A model generated the notes under the pieces. It was given only the letters and a program-made list of their open reading frames with translations. It searched no databases and was not told the DNA's origin. The position numbers and the translations under genes are program-made. DNA of 64,000 nucleotides from NCBI GenBank assembly GCA_948470475.1, contig OX419338.1, forward strand, positions 34,879,144-34,943,143. The letters are read 5' to 3'. Positions within the stretch are counted from its first letter, which is position 1; each line of letters begins with the position of its first letter. Source of the DNA: Galaxea fascicularis (Eukaryota > Cnidaria > Anthozoa > Scleractinia > Euphylliidae). Shown one piece after another: positions 40,201-55,200 of this stretch.

Positions 40201-43200
40201 CGGACACGAGCGTTCAAAGCAGTGCGTGTGCTGCTCAGTAGGTCCCAGTCCCAGCTGATAACAATCTTTCCCGCCATTGGATGGCGGTGGATCGTTACAC
40301 GCTCTGATGCGCTTTTTCCAGCCTCGACCGCAGGTCTTGCTGCAAATACTCCAGCTCGACCACTCACCGTAGTCGCCATTTACTGAAACGGGTACAAATG
40401 CATACTTTAGGTTTTATCTAACAGAGTCAACTTTTATAACCACCATGGAAAACATTAGAAACAGGATCAAAGAACGTTCTGTCCAATAGCTTTCGTTAAT
40501 TCATCTCCCGGCATGGTGTAAGATTTCATTCACAGTGGGAAGTAATTAACAAACAAATTCGTCTTGTTTCACTCAGATTTATCGCAGGATTCAAACGGAA
40601 CAGCGAATAATTCAGTTATTTACCTAAACAGTCTTGGTTCTTGCATGGCTGAATCTCAATGTTGGAACCTATTTCAGCGCAGTCTCTGCCGCCATGGAGC
40701 GGAGAGGGATTGGTGCAGGAACGAGTCCTCGTTTTGGTTCCCTCGCCACAGGTCGCTGAGCAAGAGGTCCAGTTTGACCACTCGGTGTAGTTACCATCAA
40801 CTGAGGAAAAATTGGCGACAAGAAGTTGCCAGTGAAGCATCTGTAGAGAATTCTTACTTTTCTTATTTAAATATAACACATTTAACCGCGATAGATATGC
40901 TTATTAAGTGCTGGCCTCACTTTTGACGACGAATTATCAATAATTTCCAGAGATAATGTATAAGTTTTCTGAAAAACACTCAATTATTTACTAAAATCAG
41001 ATCGAACTAGTAGCTGGTATTTACAAGATTCACAAGACTGGCCAGTAATTCTAATGGATAACAGAAGGCAAACATCAAAAGACTTTCAAAACATAACTTT
41101 GGTAACACTAGTTTAAAACATCTGTAAGCCAAGTATTCTACAATCTTTACCTGGACAGTCCACCAGATAGCACTGTGTGCTCTGTACAGGTCGCCCAAGC
41201 CTTGTGCAATCAAATCCACCGTTAGACGGTGGGGGATTGGTGCAGGTTCTACTCCTGAGCATGAACCCGGGTCCACAGGATTCCGAACAGGATGACCACT
41301 CACCCCAGTCAGTGTAGTTACCGTTAACTGTGGAAGAAGGAGATACACTTTAAAAAACACAAAAAGCGCCCTTGTGGACAGATATCATCGGTAGCTGGGA
41401 ATGAAACGTTTTCGTAGAAGGTACAATAAAATAACATAACTGCTTTGTCAAATTTGTGAAAGCCCATACGCAAGGAGGAGTCTGTCAACGACTTGTTTTC
41501 ATTTTACCATGTGTACGCTGATCGAGGGAGGTCGATGGCATCTTATGTTCGATGCTCATAACAAAATCACTTCTCAACATCTACAACACAGATCGAAACA
41601 GAAACCTAGATAGCGATGAGTATATCAAAAAAATCTGGACGGTAATATGGAGTGCCTTACCACCCCCCCCCCCCCCCCCCGATTCCTGACTAATGGTTTA
41701 AACGGAAAGGTATTAAAAGTACTTCATTTCTAGATCACATGCTCTTTTAGCTCACTGACATTTTTTTCAAACACCAGAAAACAAAATAGTCGTCTAAGGT
41801 GGATATACTAGATACCTCCACAATGGCGCATGTCGCAATGCTCCGCTTCATTTGGTAGGCCCAGCCCCTGCTCTTCACATGATTCCCCTCTGAACTGGGG
41901 TTTCGGATTGGTGCAAGTTCTGTTTCGGGTTCTGACCCCGACACCACATGTGGTCGAACATGAAGTCCAATGTGACCAGTCGGTGTAATTCCCGTTCACT
42001 TAGTGAGAAAAACATATATATACGTTGTCAGGGTTAAAAAAAATTAACACTGTTTTGCACTTAAATCAGGCAATTTTGTATTCTTTTTTCGCGAAATCAG
42101 TGCTACGGTATTTACTTTCCCAAACGTTTTCAACTAAATGGAGAGAAAAAAAAAAACAACCTACCGACATTCAACAATATACCAGAAACACCAATGTAAC
42201 ACTGATAACCTCTCACAAATATAGCAACAATGATAAACCTGTATTGTGCCAACATTAACACTATGATACCTGGACAATGCTGGCTGTTACATAGCCGTGA
42301 TTGTTGCTTCTCTCCTAAACAGAACAATTCTCCTTTGGGGTGAACACAAACTCGCTTTCTAAACTGAATACCAGATCCGCACGTCCGTGAACACGGAGTC
42401 CAGTCGCTCCAACGGGTCCAGTTTCCGCTTGCTGAACACGATTTAAACACAGTGTACAAGTTAGAATTCAAACTTTATTTATAATGGATCGAACCTGAAC
42501 AAAAGCACGTTAAATAACTTTAACAGCGAACTTCAATCACCTGATTAAAAGTAAAGTAAGTAGTTGCTCAAGCAATTTACAAGTCACAATACCAATATAT
42601 TTCAGTGAATTCCCTCTTCGATCTCATGTAGTAAAAGGCACTGTTTTTAACGACACTTTTATTTTTGTTTCAGCTACGTTCCACTTGTTATCGAGTTTCT
42701 ACATCTAACTGGTACGACATTATTTTTTTCAATTTCTAATGCACCGAAGATCTAAGAAACTAGTGAGTCATTATAAATCAGACAAAAATTCCACTGCCTT
42801 ACGCGCACAGATAACCAACATTTTTTTGTGGCACCCGCACACAAGGATACCCTAGAGAGCTAACCAAAGTTTCAAGTTTTAGCAGATAAGCTGTGCATAC
42901 TACGCGATCGCCCACTACAGACCTGGACATTCAGTCAAAAGGCATGACCGCTGTTCAAATGCAGGTCCCAGGTTTGAGCAATCTTTTCCGCCAGCGGAAG
43001 GCCTGGGATTTGAACACGTTCTGTGCCTCGACGTCACACCGGGACCACAGCTGCGGCTGCACACTGACCACTGAGACCAGTCTGTGAATCCACCATCGAC
43101 TGAAGGAAAAAAAAACGAAACAGGTCAGTAAAACTTAACGTATACGTACCTTACGTATAAAATACTCAAAATGTTCTCGAGAAATAAATTGACGTTAGCC

Positions 43201-46200
43201 ATGAAATTAACACAACACTCAACGAGTCACTCGATGATGGAATTGGAAAGCGGACTTCCAGGAAAATATAGAGCTTAAGGGTTATTCATATACAAAGCAA
43301 AAAAAAACCGCTCTATTTCGTCTGAGTAGCACTTTAATCCATTTTTGAAATCTAACTGATTCGTACAGAATTTTAATTTTGAAATTGAAGATTGCTGTAA
43401 AGAGATTCGAAGAACTTGAGTAAATAATAAGACCGCGAGAGAACTCTTTGGTGTCAAACGTTAATTGAGAAATTTTGAGATCAATTAACAAATTGCTGGA
43501 GTAAATAACATTATCTCGTATTTTAAAAATATCTTCGAAAGCGGTTTTTGGTGAAGAATGATGACCTGAGGGCAGCAGTTTCGTCCGTCGCATAGTATTA
43601 TGTAATTACACCTCCACCATTTCTCCTGATAATCAGTGTCTTTATTCTTACCAACGCTACCACAATATAATCAACAACCAAGAAGGAACTGAAACTTTAT
43701 ACAAGTCCCTTTAGTTCGATTGCTATGCCACATAACAACAATACATTAAAAATTTCTCACCCTCGCAAGGTCCGTCGTTGCAGAATGACACCTCTTTATC
43801 GCTGCCGAACCAAGAGCAGTCATGGCCGCCGTTTGTTGGTGGTGGATTCGTGCATGATCGCGTTCGGTACTTCTTACCGTCACCACAGGTCTTGTCGCAC
43901 TGTGACCACCCTGTCCAGTCAGTGTAACCACCGTCATCTGGCAGGGAGGGGAAGGGGCGGAGAAAGAACAAAGCAGAGGTTAGACTTCTGATTGGCACCC
44001 AACATCAGCTGAGATTATCAAAGATGGTCACTTATTCAAGGCTTACTGAAAAAGCAAACACCTTAGAATAGTACGACCAATGTTTTACAGTGACGGCTTT
44101 CCAAACTTCATATACAAACCGAACGAGGCAGTCCCTAGTCATAATGCTCATTGCTGATGCCAAACATAAGCAATTTTTTTCGACTAGTTTCCTTGCAATT
44201 TCAATTGCTATTTGGCCTCCCGTGATGTTTGCACAAATTTCCCCTTGGTACTGGCGCACCAGCTTTTCAGTAAGCATAATCGTGAAAGACAACCACCGGA
44301 AATTTCTTGGCACTTCGAGAAAGCATTTTGGAACATGTACATACTTTTGTGTCGGCCGTAGAAACGAACAAAACTAAGATTAACTAACAAACTCTTTACT
44401 TACGTGGACAAGAGATTTTGTTGCAAGCTTTCGATTCAATAGCAGCGCCCAGGCCTATGGAAGAACAGTCTCTGCCACCGTTGGATGGAGCAGGACTGGT
44501 ACAGGATCGGTACCTCTGCATCAGTCCCCCTCCGCATGTGACGTCACAATCAGACCAATCACTCCACGGAGTGTACCCACCATTTTCTGCAAACAATAGC
44601 AACAAAACTTTAGAAGTTAGATGATCAGACTTGTTAAGCGCTCGCACCCAACTGGCTAGACACAACCAAATCCTCTGGGGCAGATGTCGCTGGAATTGGA
44701 TTAGTTCAGAAATGGGCCGAATCATGTCGAATAATAATAATGAACTCTATTTAAGTCTCGTGTCACAGTTCCTTGCTAATTGTCGAAGGAGTGATTCCTT
44801 CGTTGTGTGGAAATCGAAAGCACTTCACACTATATGGCATTTTGTTAAATCCAAGCAGAATTTTTCCGGCCTTTTTCCATGTGAATGACCCTGTATTCAA
44901 TTTACACTTTACCTGGGCACAAAAGTGGGTTGCATTCTCTGGTCTCCAATGAGGGTCCCAGGGAGGAACAGTCCACTCCACCCACTGCGTCCTTTGGGAA
45001 GGAGCACTTTCTGGTCCTCTCCTGTGTGCCCCCTCCACAGGTAGACGAACAGGGAGACCAATGTGACCAATCCGAGTAGACGCCCGTAACAGGGGCTGTG
45101 AGATGAGGGGAAAAATCAACTAAAAATTCTCTTGACTTCCTCTAAAAATATCCTATGGTATTTCATTAAACTTCAAGGTTTTCTTTCGATATTTGGCCGC
45201 CATTTTCTTTTAATTGCATGACTTTTATGTCTCATTAGGAAACAGTGCTGTGGTGGGTAATTGTCACGTTTTCGGTTTAAAAGTGACAACAAAGTGAATG
45301 ACAGGCGCGTAAAAGCTACATTTTAAAATTAAAATCGTTGAAGAGAGTTCAAAATTATCTCCTTGGGCATGTAAACGCTACGTGTTCTCTCGAGTAATCC
45401 TGTAGCTCTTCCAGACCTCTATTTTCATTGGTCGCTATGACCTGTAGCTTCTTTTGTTATCAGGGATAGGGGTATTGTTTGTGTTGTGTCATCTATTGTT
45501 TCGTAACCCAATCACAGACTGCGTCTGGAAAGCTACGGGATCTCTCTTCGTATTCCCAGACCTCCCACGTGACCCTCAGTGACACCTTACCTGCAAATGT
45601 CGAGGGCATGGGCGTTGTCATGGGAGCAGATGGTGCATATTCGTCAGAAAGAGGCTTTTCAGTGGCCGCGTGGGCCTCGGTGCCATTGGCAGGCAGTTGT
45701 TCTTCAGATGTTGGGACGGCTTCTAGGGATAAAGAAGATTTGGTGAGTAGCTTTCTAGTGAAAAATGACACCAAAAAGTGATACACCGGAAAATCTGTTT
45801 TAATAAGAACGTCAGCTTTCACGTCGGCTATGATCATAACAATGTCATGAGCGATTTCAATGAATAATGCTGAAGCCTCGGATATTTGTCTTTCTAAAAG
45901 TACTAATAAAAGCGAAACTGAAAGCTAGTCTATACTACTGTAAGTGGACTGAGTCAAACGGCTAAATTCAACCTTGAATCGACAACGTGAACTGCGACAG
46001 ACAATTTTCCTGGTACCCATGCGTTGCTAAATAAAATGAAATCGTAAATACAACTCATTCAACGACGTTTCATTAGCCGATTGCCCCCGAATTAACGTCT
46101 TCAACCCCATTCGTGTGGTGTAATTTACTTACCAAAGCAGCGGCCCCACATGCCGTCAATATCATAGTTTGCTGTTGTTGAACACCAGGGATTGTTGTTT

Positions 46201-49200
46201 TCATCGTCCGTACACTCGTAGTACTGGGTTCCATGGTAGATGAAAGGAAACACACAACACGCGCCATCACTCGTACCGCCTTTAGTTTCTGTACAGCGTG
46301 CATTCAGACCTGAAGATAAGAAATGGACACCGAATCACTCACACGTCACTTACAAAGAATCAATTACATAGAAACTTTATTCGGAAGTTTCCTTGTTACG
46401 TAGCACTTGGTTTAATAATCAATCATGCATTCGTCCGACAAATTAGCAGGACATCAGGGGTTTGTCCAAAATCCTTGCAGCACTGTTTAAAATTTTCGTT
46501 TTGTTCATCGGTCTATGAAGAACTGAAGGCCTTGCAATCACGAAATAATCTCTGAATAAAATTTTTTTTCGCAGATTTTCGAAACACATTAGCAGACACT
46601 TAAAATTCTTGGATTATAATATTACGCTATGTATCGATCTTTAAATAGTTCCGCCACTCGCCGAAGCAGCAACAATTCAATGTTGTTTTAGAAATCTTCT
46701 CTCGAACTCCAAACTCGAAATGTCACTGGACAATCTTCGGCCACCTACAGAAAAGTTCGGGCGACTTCGCAGGTCTCCGTACAAAGTCGTTAAGGGGTAT
46801 CTAACCTTCCTCTGCCGGGCACTCGGGGCAGCACTTCCAGCGTTTCTTGATTGGATTCCGACAGCTGAGTTCTGGACACTCAATCAGCGTACAGCGGATT
46901 TTACCATCATCACACCTGCATTCTGGTGTGCAGGGGCCTGGTGACCATCTCTCACCATGCTCGTGTAAAATACCGTCATAATAGCAGTCTGAAAAGGTAA
47001 GGATGAAGGTAAATAAACTGGCCTGATGGCCACACACGCACACACGCCTTACGCGTGATCCCGTACGCTGAACAACGCAGAGTAATACAACTGCCCCATC
47101 CCTCCCCCCTTAATGCATCATCAGGTACAGTGTATAACTTGACGATTCACTGAATCCCTTAAATTTAGACACTTGAATACAGAAACAATATCAACCAACG
47201 TTTATTGGCTAAGGAAGCAAAAAACGAACAAAACGAAGCTGAACGACTGTCAATCAATCGCGGACTATCTGACGGAAGATTTTAACTTTTTTAACAAAAC
47301 AGACTGAAACGATTCACGGTGGAAAAAGGGCGCATGATCCATTATTATTATCATCATCAAACTAAGGACGAATATATACTTTCATTCATTCTTTTTTTAC
47401 TTCAAAACCTTTTCTACTTCTCAGTAAAAAAGAAAAACTTTTCACGCGCGAGTGAAAGGAAAAGTCTAGAAATTAAAAGTGGAATTGAAAATAATAACAA
47501 CACTCACTTGCTTTTCCTGGGAGGTGTACAATTAACGTTTTGTTGGCTGTAAAAAAAGGCAGTTCTGATCAGTATCAGTGTTTGTAACAAAAGGCACAGG
47601 ATCTGACCTTCTGGAGGTGACTACATGCAGTCCAGTATTACCCATAATCCTTCATGCGCCTCTGTTATTGTTTTGGTTTTCATCCGAACAAGGCGTCTAT
47701 TGTTCATTTCGAGCACGCAATGCATGATGGGCAATACTGGGTCTTTAAACTTTAGATTTTAAGTCGAGACCACAGGTACTGTTCCTGGAAATGCTTTTCC
47801 TCGTGTGCCTACAGAATGGCCTAGGTTACCTTGGTCAGTATGCAAAAAGCTGCAGGTTTAAGACACCAATTAGGAACTTCCAAAACTGAACAATTCACTC
47901 AGAATTTTTACCATTTCTTTTCGCACTTACTAGGTTTGCCAGCATGTTTGAAATTTAAAACCACTTGTGCTTAGCCCAGTGGTAAAAAAGCAGGCATAAG
48001 TTCAGCTTTTTGCACACAGTGTACATAGGGGATTGCTGGATAAAAAAAACTTGTAAAGACACCAAAAATTTATACGAAAAAATAACATCAAATCTACTCT
48101 TACCATAAGAAGGCGAAACTGTTGGTGCAGCCAAACCAAACGGAGCTGGGGTTGGAGCTAAAAAGAAATGTTAAACATCACAGGAAGTGAAATGGCTGAC
48201 TTTGATTAATGAAGTACATGTAGCAACCTTAGAGGCCCACATAGGGGATGCTTACCTGGAAGCAGGGTTAAAAATAATTAATGTGGTTGAATATATTGTA
48301 ATACCAAATGCAGTGGGGGAGATATAAAAGCAAAGAATGCATTGTAAGATATAAGAGGGATACCTTGACATAGTCCACACTTTCGTTTGCAGTTTTTAAT
48401 CAACCATTCATTTTCACAAGCATCCATGGGATATCCATAGCAACTGTCATGATCTTTGGAGGCACAAGGACCTGTCCAAAAGAATAACATTTGTCCGAAA
48501 AAATTACAAATTACACAGACGAAAAGTCAGTGACAATCAGTGTACAGCTGTAGCTACAAAATCGGGCTTTTGAGTTCCTGGAAGAGTCACCTTCAAAAAC
48601 TACCTTTGGCACAAATGCTGACGACTGTTACACAATGTTCTAGTCCAGAATGAAAGACTAAGAGAAAAGCCCTGTGTGGTGGATTAGTTACTGCAAGTAA
48701 GTCAAACCTGCAGATGATTTATTAACCAGATACCTTTCACAGGTAATGCTTGCTACCCATGTTACTATAACATGATATGCTTAAGAGCAAGATTACTACT
48801 CCCCCTGCAAAGAATGCTGATAAAAAATATCACCATCAGACTCCAGTTTTCCAGACCATTATGGCATAATAATAACAAACTCTAAACTCATAAACTATCA
48901 TTCATGTATTAATCAATATTATATAAAAAAATATTTAATGCAATAAAAAATGCAGTTATGCTAACAAAGAGAGTGGTTAGTTGTTAAAAGATTTAGATGT
49001 TAATACTAAATGCTTTAGATTAGTGTAAGTTTGGTTAAGGATGGCATAAGTTTAATAATTATACAAACTAAAGACTGTTACAAATCAACCATTGAAGATA
49101 TGAGGAGTGAACTATAATGGATTTCATTTAACTTTATTTTTACTCGATATCTTAGTTATCTAGGTGGTTAACTTTTTTTAAATGACTTTTAATTTACAGA

Positions 49201-52200
49201 CAGGTGAAATGTGACAACTGGAAGTCCTTCCTTATTGATGTTTGTTAAAACTCTGTGTCACAATCACTGAATGAATCTCACCTTCCATTTCATTATTTCC
49301 TTTGTGTTCTAATCCTAAAATTGAAAGAGGCGATTCAGAAGATAAACGTTTTTGAGACTCCATATTGGCAAAGACTGAGAACAAAATCCTCTGTTTGGAG
49401 AAAACGCTGGTAGGATCTTTTTGTTATCTATTAGGTTCACATCGTTCAGTTCATAACTCAGTGAGGAATGTGTAATCTTTTGTCACATGATCAGTAATGT
49501 TTCAATTCTGACTTTAAGTTCAGGTTTACTAGAATTTCAGCCATCCATTGTTATTTTTCAGCAAGTAAGTGATTAGCAAAAAGGTTAGTAGGTTAATCTG
49601 GAATAATTAACTAATACCTTGCTTTAACAGTTGTATATTAAGATAATATCATGAAATTAATAGAAATAAAAAAAGCAGTATTAACATTACTGAGTGTAAG
49701 TTTTACTTCTTAACATTTATTAATTCATTATTTAAAAAAGGATCAAGCATTCTACAAATGACGCAGTGAAATTGACATATGTTCACTAATCAAATTAGAA
49801 TACGAATAAAATTAAGTTAGATGTCAGAGTTGTCAGTAGGAGTTCAATTTTATTTGTGAAACAGAATTATTGAATAAGTTCTTCTTAATTTCTCAGGTAA
49901 TGTTTCATATAATTGGCTAAAGAACTTTGCTTTGCAAATTAGCATTGTTGATCACACCTTTCCTTCACTCCCATACACACTGTCTAGAGTATAACATGGA
50001 CACTGCTGCAACATCACCAAGTGTCAGCTCACGGCATTTGCTGGTTTAAGAGGACATTCCAGTTACATGCCTTGCTTTCCAAATCTTGCTTTGATTTCAT
50101 TCAGTCGCAAACTGGCTCCATTAGGTTGGAGTCCTTGCTACAGTAAACGTTTGGGAATTTTTTGATGATATTTGGATTGTTTTGAAAGAACAAAAGTTGG
50201 GGAAGGGGAGTACAAAATTAAGGAAAATGTAAAATATCAGAATTGAAGGTGGTTGAAATTTAAAAGTTACAGTGAATAATTAGCTGACAAAAGCCAGATT
50301 GTCCGACACCACAATTAGGTGCCTCTGACCCTGTAAGCACTGTGAGACTACCTGGCCCTGGTTGTTCAAAGGCTGGATTAAGCGCTATCCACTGGATGAA
50401 TATCTATCCTGTGGATAGTGCAATTAGCTTTCCCTTTATTTATCCGCTAGATAATGATTTATCCGGTAGATAGCGCTATCTAACGTTTGAACAAATGGGG
50501 CTACCCTTTTCTACCCTTGTTTCTTTTATTATCAATTCGCCCCAATTTCAACTGATGCCCCCTTTACACACAGACTTTGAGTGGCCAAGACAAGGGCTGA
50601 GCAAACTGATAGTAAATGCTATTGTGTTCCACTGTTTTCTGACTGATCGTGAAGTGATCTGAACAGCAAACCAATAATTCAAAGGTGCACCGGAAATAAA
50701 AAAAGCGCCTGTGTCTCAATGTCCCGCAGCCGGAAAGAATTTTCAAAATACTCGATGTCCGGCAGTCAAAATTTTCCCGTGTTATGATTTTGATATCGGT
50801 GATTACTTAATATAAACACCCATATTCCTTGTCTCCTAGCCCTAATCCCTGACCTAATTGGCATAATCTACCCTGAAAGTGAAGAAAATCAGACTGCCGG
50901 ACACCCGAGTATTTTGAATTTTGTAAACATTAAGGTTAATTACGAACGCACCTTTGTTCTTCTACTGTAACAACCGCTTACCTTCACAGAAGCCACACTT
51001 TCTCTTGCAGTTCTTTCTCATCCACTCATTTTCACAGCTTTCTACTGAATACCGACCACATTCAGGGTCATCTTTGCAAACAGCTGAAACGAAGTAAACG
51101 CACAATCAAGGCTGGATTCCTGTGCTCCCCTCATCTGACTCGTTGTACAGGGTATTCCTCTTCCTTGTGACTACTGTCAAGTTGTGTCCTCTACTCTTTG
51201 AAAACTCATGGCCTATATCCAAGCTAAAATTTTATCTTTGTTCGGTTTGTTGACTGATATTACAGAGTTACAGTTTGCGCGCCTCCTAATCTGGCCGCCA
51301 TGTTTGCGGCGAGCAGAGAGGCACGCAATGCGTACACACAGCTTGTGAAAGTCAGGTAAACGTAACATCGAGCACTGAAAAGGTAGCTACTTACGTCGAC
51401 AGTACTGGCATTTCCGAGGACAATTCAGCTGAACCCATTCATCGTTACATTGATTTTGAGAGTATCGTGAACACTCACTCTTATCATTACACCAGGGAGC
51501 TAGAAATAAAAGTAAAATGATGCAAAAATATTTATTTCTTTTGATTTTGTTGTTGTGATACGTGTCAGCATAGATACTGCTTATCGCACGGTCGGTTTGT
51601 CCAAGATTTTGTGTTTTTGCGCAATAGGGGACGACAAGAGCATTCTGATCTTCGTGCCCATCAATGTTTTAAAAGGCTTTTTCATAAGTCTGCCAAAAAC
51701 ATAGATGTTATTTTATGCGTAAGTTCAAGGAGGCCTAATCTCACCATGCTGTACCTTACAAGCACATAATGAAAGATTGCTGTGCACTCTTAATTATTAC
51801 GAATGTACGGCAATCTTTCACTCTTTCCTGATATGCATCACAGTTCATATATCTCGGCTCCCCTCATATAACCATACTTACCTTCTGGTATCTCAAGAAC
51901 AGTGGTTCCGTGATGCATAGACGCCTTAATATGCGTTTTTCCAGGGCCTTTTATCTTCACCTGTGCTCTGTTTTCATCTTCAGCCTTTATGTTTGCGGGA
52001 AGATTGACCACAATGGTCTCCACCATAGGTGCCTTATTTGCAGGCTCATCTGCCAAGGTGGGGTTCCCGTTTTCTCCCTTAATGTTTACCACCACAGGTT
52101 TTCGTGACGTTTCCAGCGACTTTGTCACTTCTGATGGCACAGTTACACTGAGTTCTGTGTAAGGCTTTTCGGTTGCTGCTTGATTTAGTATTGCTACTCC

Positions 52201-55200
52201 GATGTCCGTCTCTGCCAGAACAATGCATCAGAACAACAATTATTTAAAAGCATGTTTAACTAGATCAGGAGTCCTCTATGATCTACCCGAACCAAAAGCT
52301 AGTGCCGAGGCAGCGACTTAAAATTTTCCTTGGAATTAACCTGTAAGTCTGGCGCTTGAAAGGACTGGGAACGAGGGGAATGCCTTCGCATGCGTCCCAC
52401 GCTCAACACTTGTATAATTATGTACACGTGCGAGAATCTTCTATTCTGCTTTCCTCGCTCAACAGCCTGCTACGCAGCCTGCCACACAATCAAGAATTCT
52501 GACTACTCACTGTTTCCACATATCCTGCATTTCTTGGGGCAGTTAACTTTCAACCAATCCTGGTCGCAGCTGTTTTCAGTGTAATTCATGCAAGCTGGAT
52601 CATCATTACACCAAGATTCTGTGGAAATGAAATGCGTGTGACGCTTAATTATCTGTTCTCTATTGAGTATTTTTACAAAGGGTGTAAATACTCAACTATC
52701 TCCTACATTTCTGGGTCCGTTTTTAAACAGTTTTAAAGGTGATATCAGATTTATGGAAACAATTCGAAGTCCTCACTCAGATTTTACTGACAATATAATA
52801 AACTTCATTGTGCATGCATTTTGATTAGTCCTTACATATGACCATTAGAGGACAGACGCACGGATGACGTGCAACATAGAATCTATTTGTTAAATAGATA
52901 TCATTTGTTACTTACCATAAACGTTTGTCGTGTCTGTAGTATTCTGCACCACAACAGCTGAGGATGAAAAAGAACATGATAAGAAAAATAGGCAGGCTAA
53001 TTTCTGGTTTTGCGCATTCTAACTCAGAAGAGCTAACAGTGTTTTGTGAAACGAACTGTGCTCCATCGCTATAGTAATATAAATGAAGTTACCGCTGGCA
53101 AAATAATGCTAATCATAATGGTCGACGCATTTTTGTGATTAGGAAAAAGCGGGACTTGCATTTTAACTCACTTTTTGAATTTTTGAAGGCAAACCAAGAA
53201 AACGTCAAATAACCTTTTGTCACTGCAAATTAATATATTTTGCAACCTAACAAACGTATAAGGTCTTAGGCCAATCCAGGATATTTGACGTTTTTCAGAT
53301 AAAACTGCAAAAAATAACACATTGAGCTCACTTTGTGCGACGATTTCGAGCAGAAATGACAAAATCGCCAAAAGAACCAATCTTTTCCCCATGCTTTTCC
53401 CCTTCCTTTCCTTTCGTAACCATCTTAATCAACTCTCACATGGTTAAAGTCCCAAAACACCTCCACGAGTCTTGCATTCATTATTTCTTATTAATGGTCC
53501 GTTTGACTGGTGCGCTAAAGAACCTTTTCAACAACCACCCGTCAATCCTAAGCAAAACAGTGTGACCAGTATCACCAGGAGACATTTTCAAAGCAAAGGC
53601 AATCGACATCACGTAGCGGAGAGTCCATTGTGTGATCTCCCAGGCTGCCCGAACCTGTAGTCATCCGTATCAAAGTTTGCTAAAAATCGTCCTTGCTATT
53701 GACAGCGTTAAAGAGATTTTTGTATCAGAATGATTGGTCTTAAAATGACTTGAAGAAACTGTCAAAGAGACGATGACCAAACACAATCACGAACAGAACC
53801 TACCGGTTGTAACACTTAATGATCATGTCACAACGTTATAATTAGTTTAGAATTGGACTTTCTTCAGTCGAAAGAGGTGCTCGAAACTCGAGGGCCTTCC
53901 CAAGACGGCAATAATGGGAATAATATCTTTCCTAGATCTAGAAGAAAAGAGTAAACGAGAAAGTGTTCGTAAGCCAGTCCGTTATTTTGTAAATAATATC
54001 TTATCGAGAGTGTTATGAGTTGGAAGTTTTGACTATTACATACGATGGACGCAAAGCCCCTCCTGCAATAAGGGCCCCCGATAAGTGACGCAAAATTCCC
54101 GAAGAGGACTCGAATACTTCCGAGTTCCAGGTTGACCGTGAATGACACCACCATGGATGTTTTTAACTGGCGCTTCTAAATGCATGTTTTGCATTTGGGG
54201 TAAATATGAAACCAAATATAAATTTGAGGTTTATTCTGGAGTTAATTTTGCAAGCTTTCCTTGTGTCTCTCTCTGGCAGTAAAACTTACAAAAATATTTC
54301 CATATTCTTTCCTCCAGTCTGTTGGAATTTTAGTTAAGTTAAAATTGCAATAGCACTAAATTTCTGTCACGGATTCTAAGTAACGCCAAAAAAATGTAAT
54401 TGATACTTACGTTGCTGTTGTACAGTTACATGTGGCTGCTGTACGGTAGGTCCAGCCGTCGCCGCGTTGTGCAGAAAATCCACCGTGATATTCTGATATG
54501 GGATAGGAGGAGCCAGGGTCGCGTTTGCAATAATCTGATCCACCACCCCTCCCTCGAAGGGATTTACAACCCCAGGACCTGTAGGCATGGGAGGGGCCTC
54601 GTTAGGGTGCGCATGAGCAGTCACAACAGCACTTTCGACATTTGGCACCTTGTGGACAACTATGGGACTCTCGGTTTCTTGTACAACTAAAGGCAAGCTC
54701 GTTGGGGCGACTTTCTCCTTTTCAAACGAGATTTTAATGCTTTGGTGTTCCTGAGGTGTCCCAGAGGGCTGCAAACCTATGATATTCCCCGCAGGTGAAG
54801 TTTTGTTCCCAACAAAAGAGATTTTGATGTTCTCCGTACCTCCTTCCGCAGGAGGGTGCATTGACGCTTCGTTTACCCCCCAAATCGGCTTCTTCTTCTC
54901 GATAAAAGAAATTTTTATATTCTCCACTCCATTGTTTTCCACAGGTTGCGCCTGAGAAGGTATCTTCACGACCCAGTCTGGGGTCTCCTTAATTTCTAAG
55001 ACTTCCATTTCCTCTAACGGTACAACCGGAAGTTCGTTAGCGTTCATTACAACAACCGGTGACTCTGTGGGTTCAAGTGTGCCTGTATGCACCGGAAGTG
55101 ATTCTTGCGGCGTTGATGAATCATATACTCCGATCTGAGAACCGGACGTGGTGCTTGGTGCAACCGGAAGTGTGTGTTCGACAAAGCTTTCCGTCTTGTT

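Larger units (their letters stand above)
23016..44912 (-). other. introns of the TSP1 region
   Basis: Introns between the TSP1 exons are mostly 150-1,100 bp, AT-rich, and GT-AG with phase-1 borders. Apart from the repeats listed separately I see no coding signal in them. The antisense and shadow open frames over exons are not genes. Confidence 0.6.

Noticed and set aside
41661..41682. Long poly-C run as a regulatory site
   Set aside because: It is a simple mononucleotide tract in an intron and prone to sequencing error.
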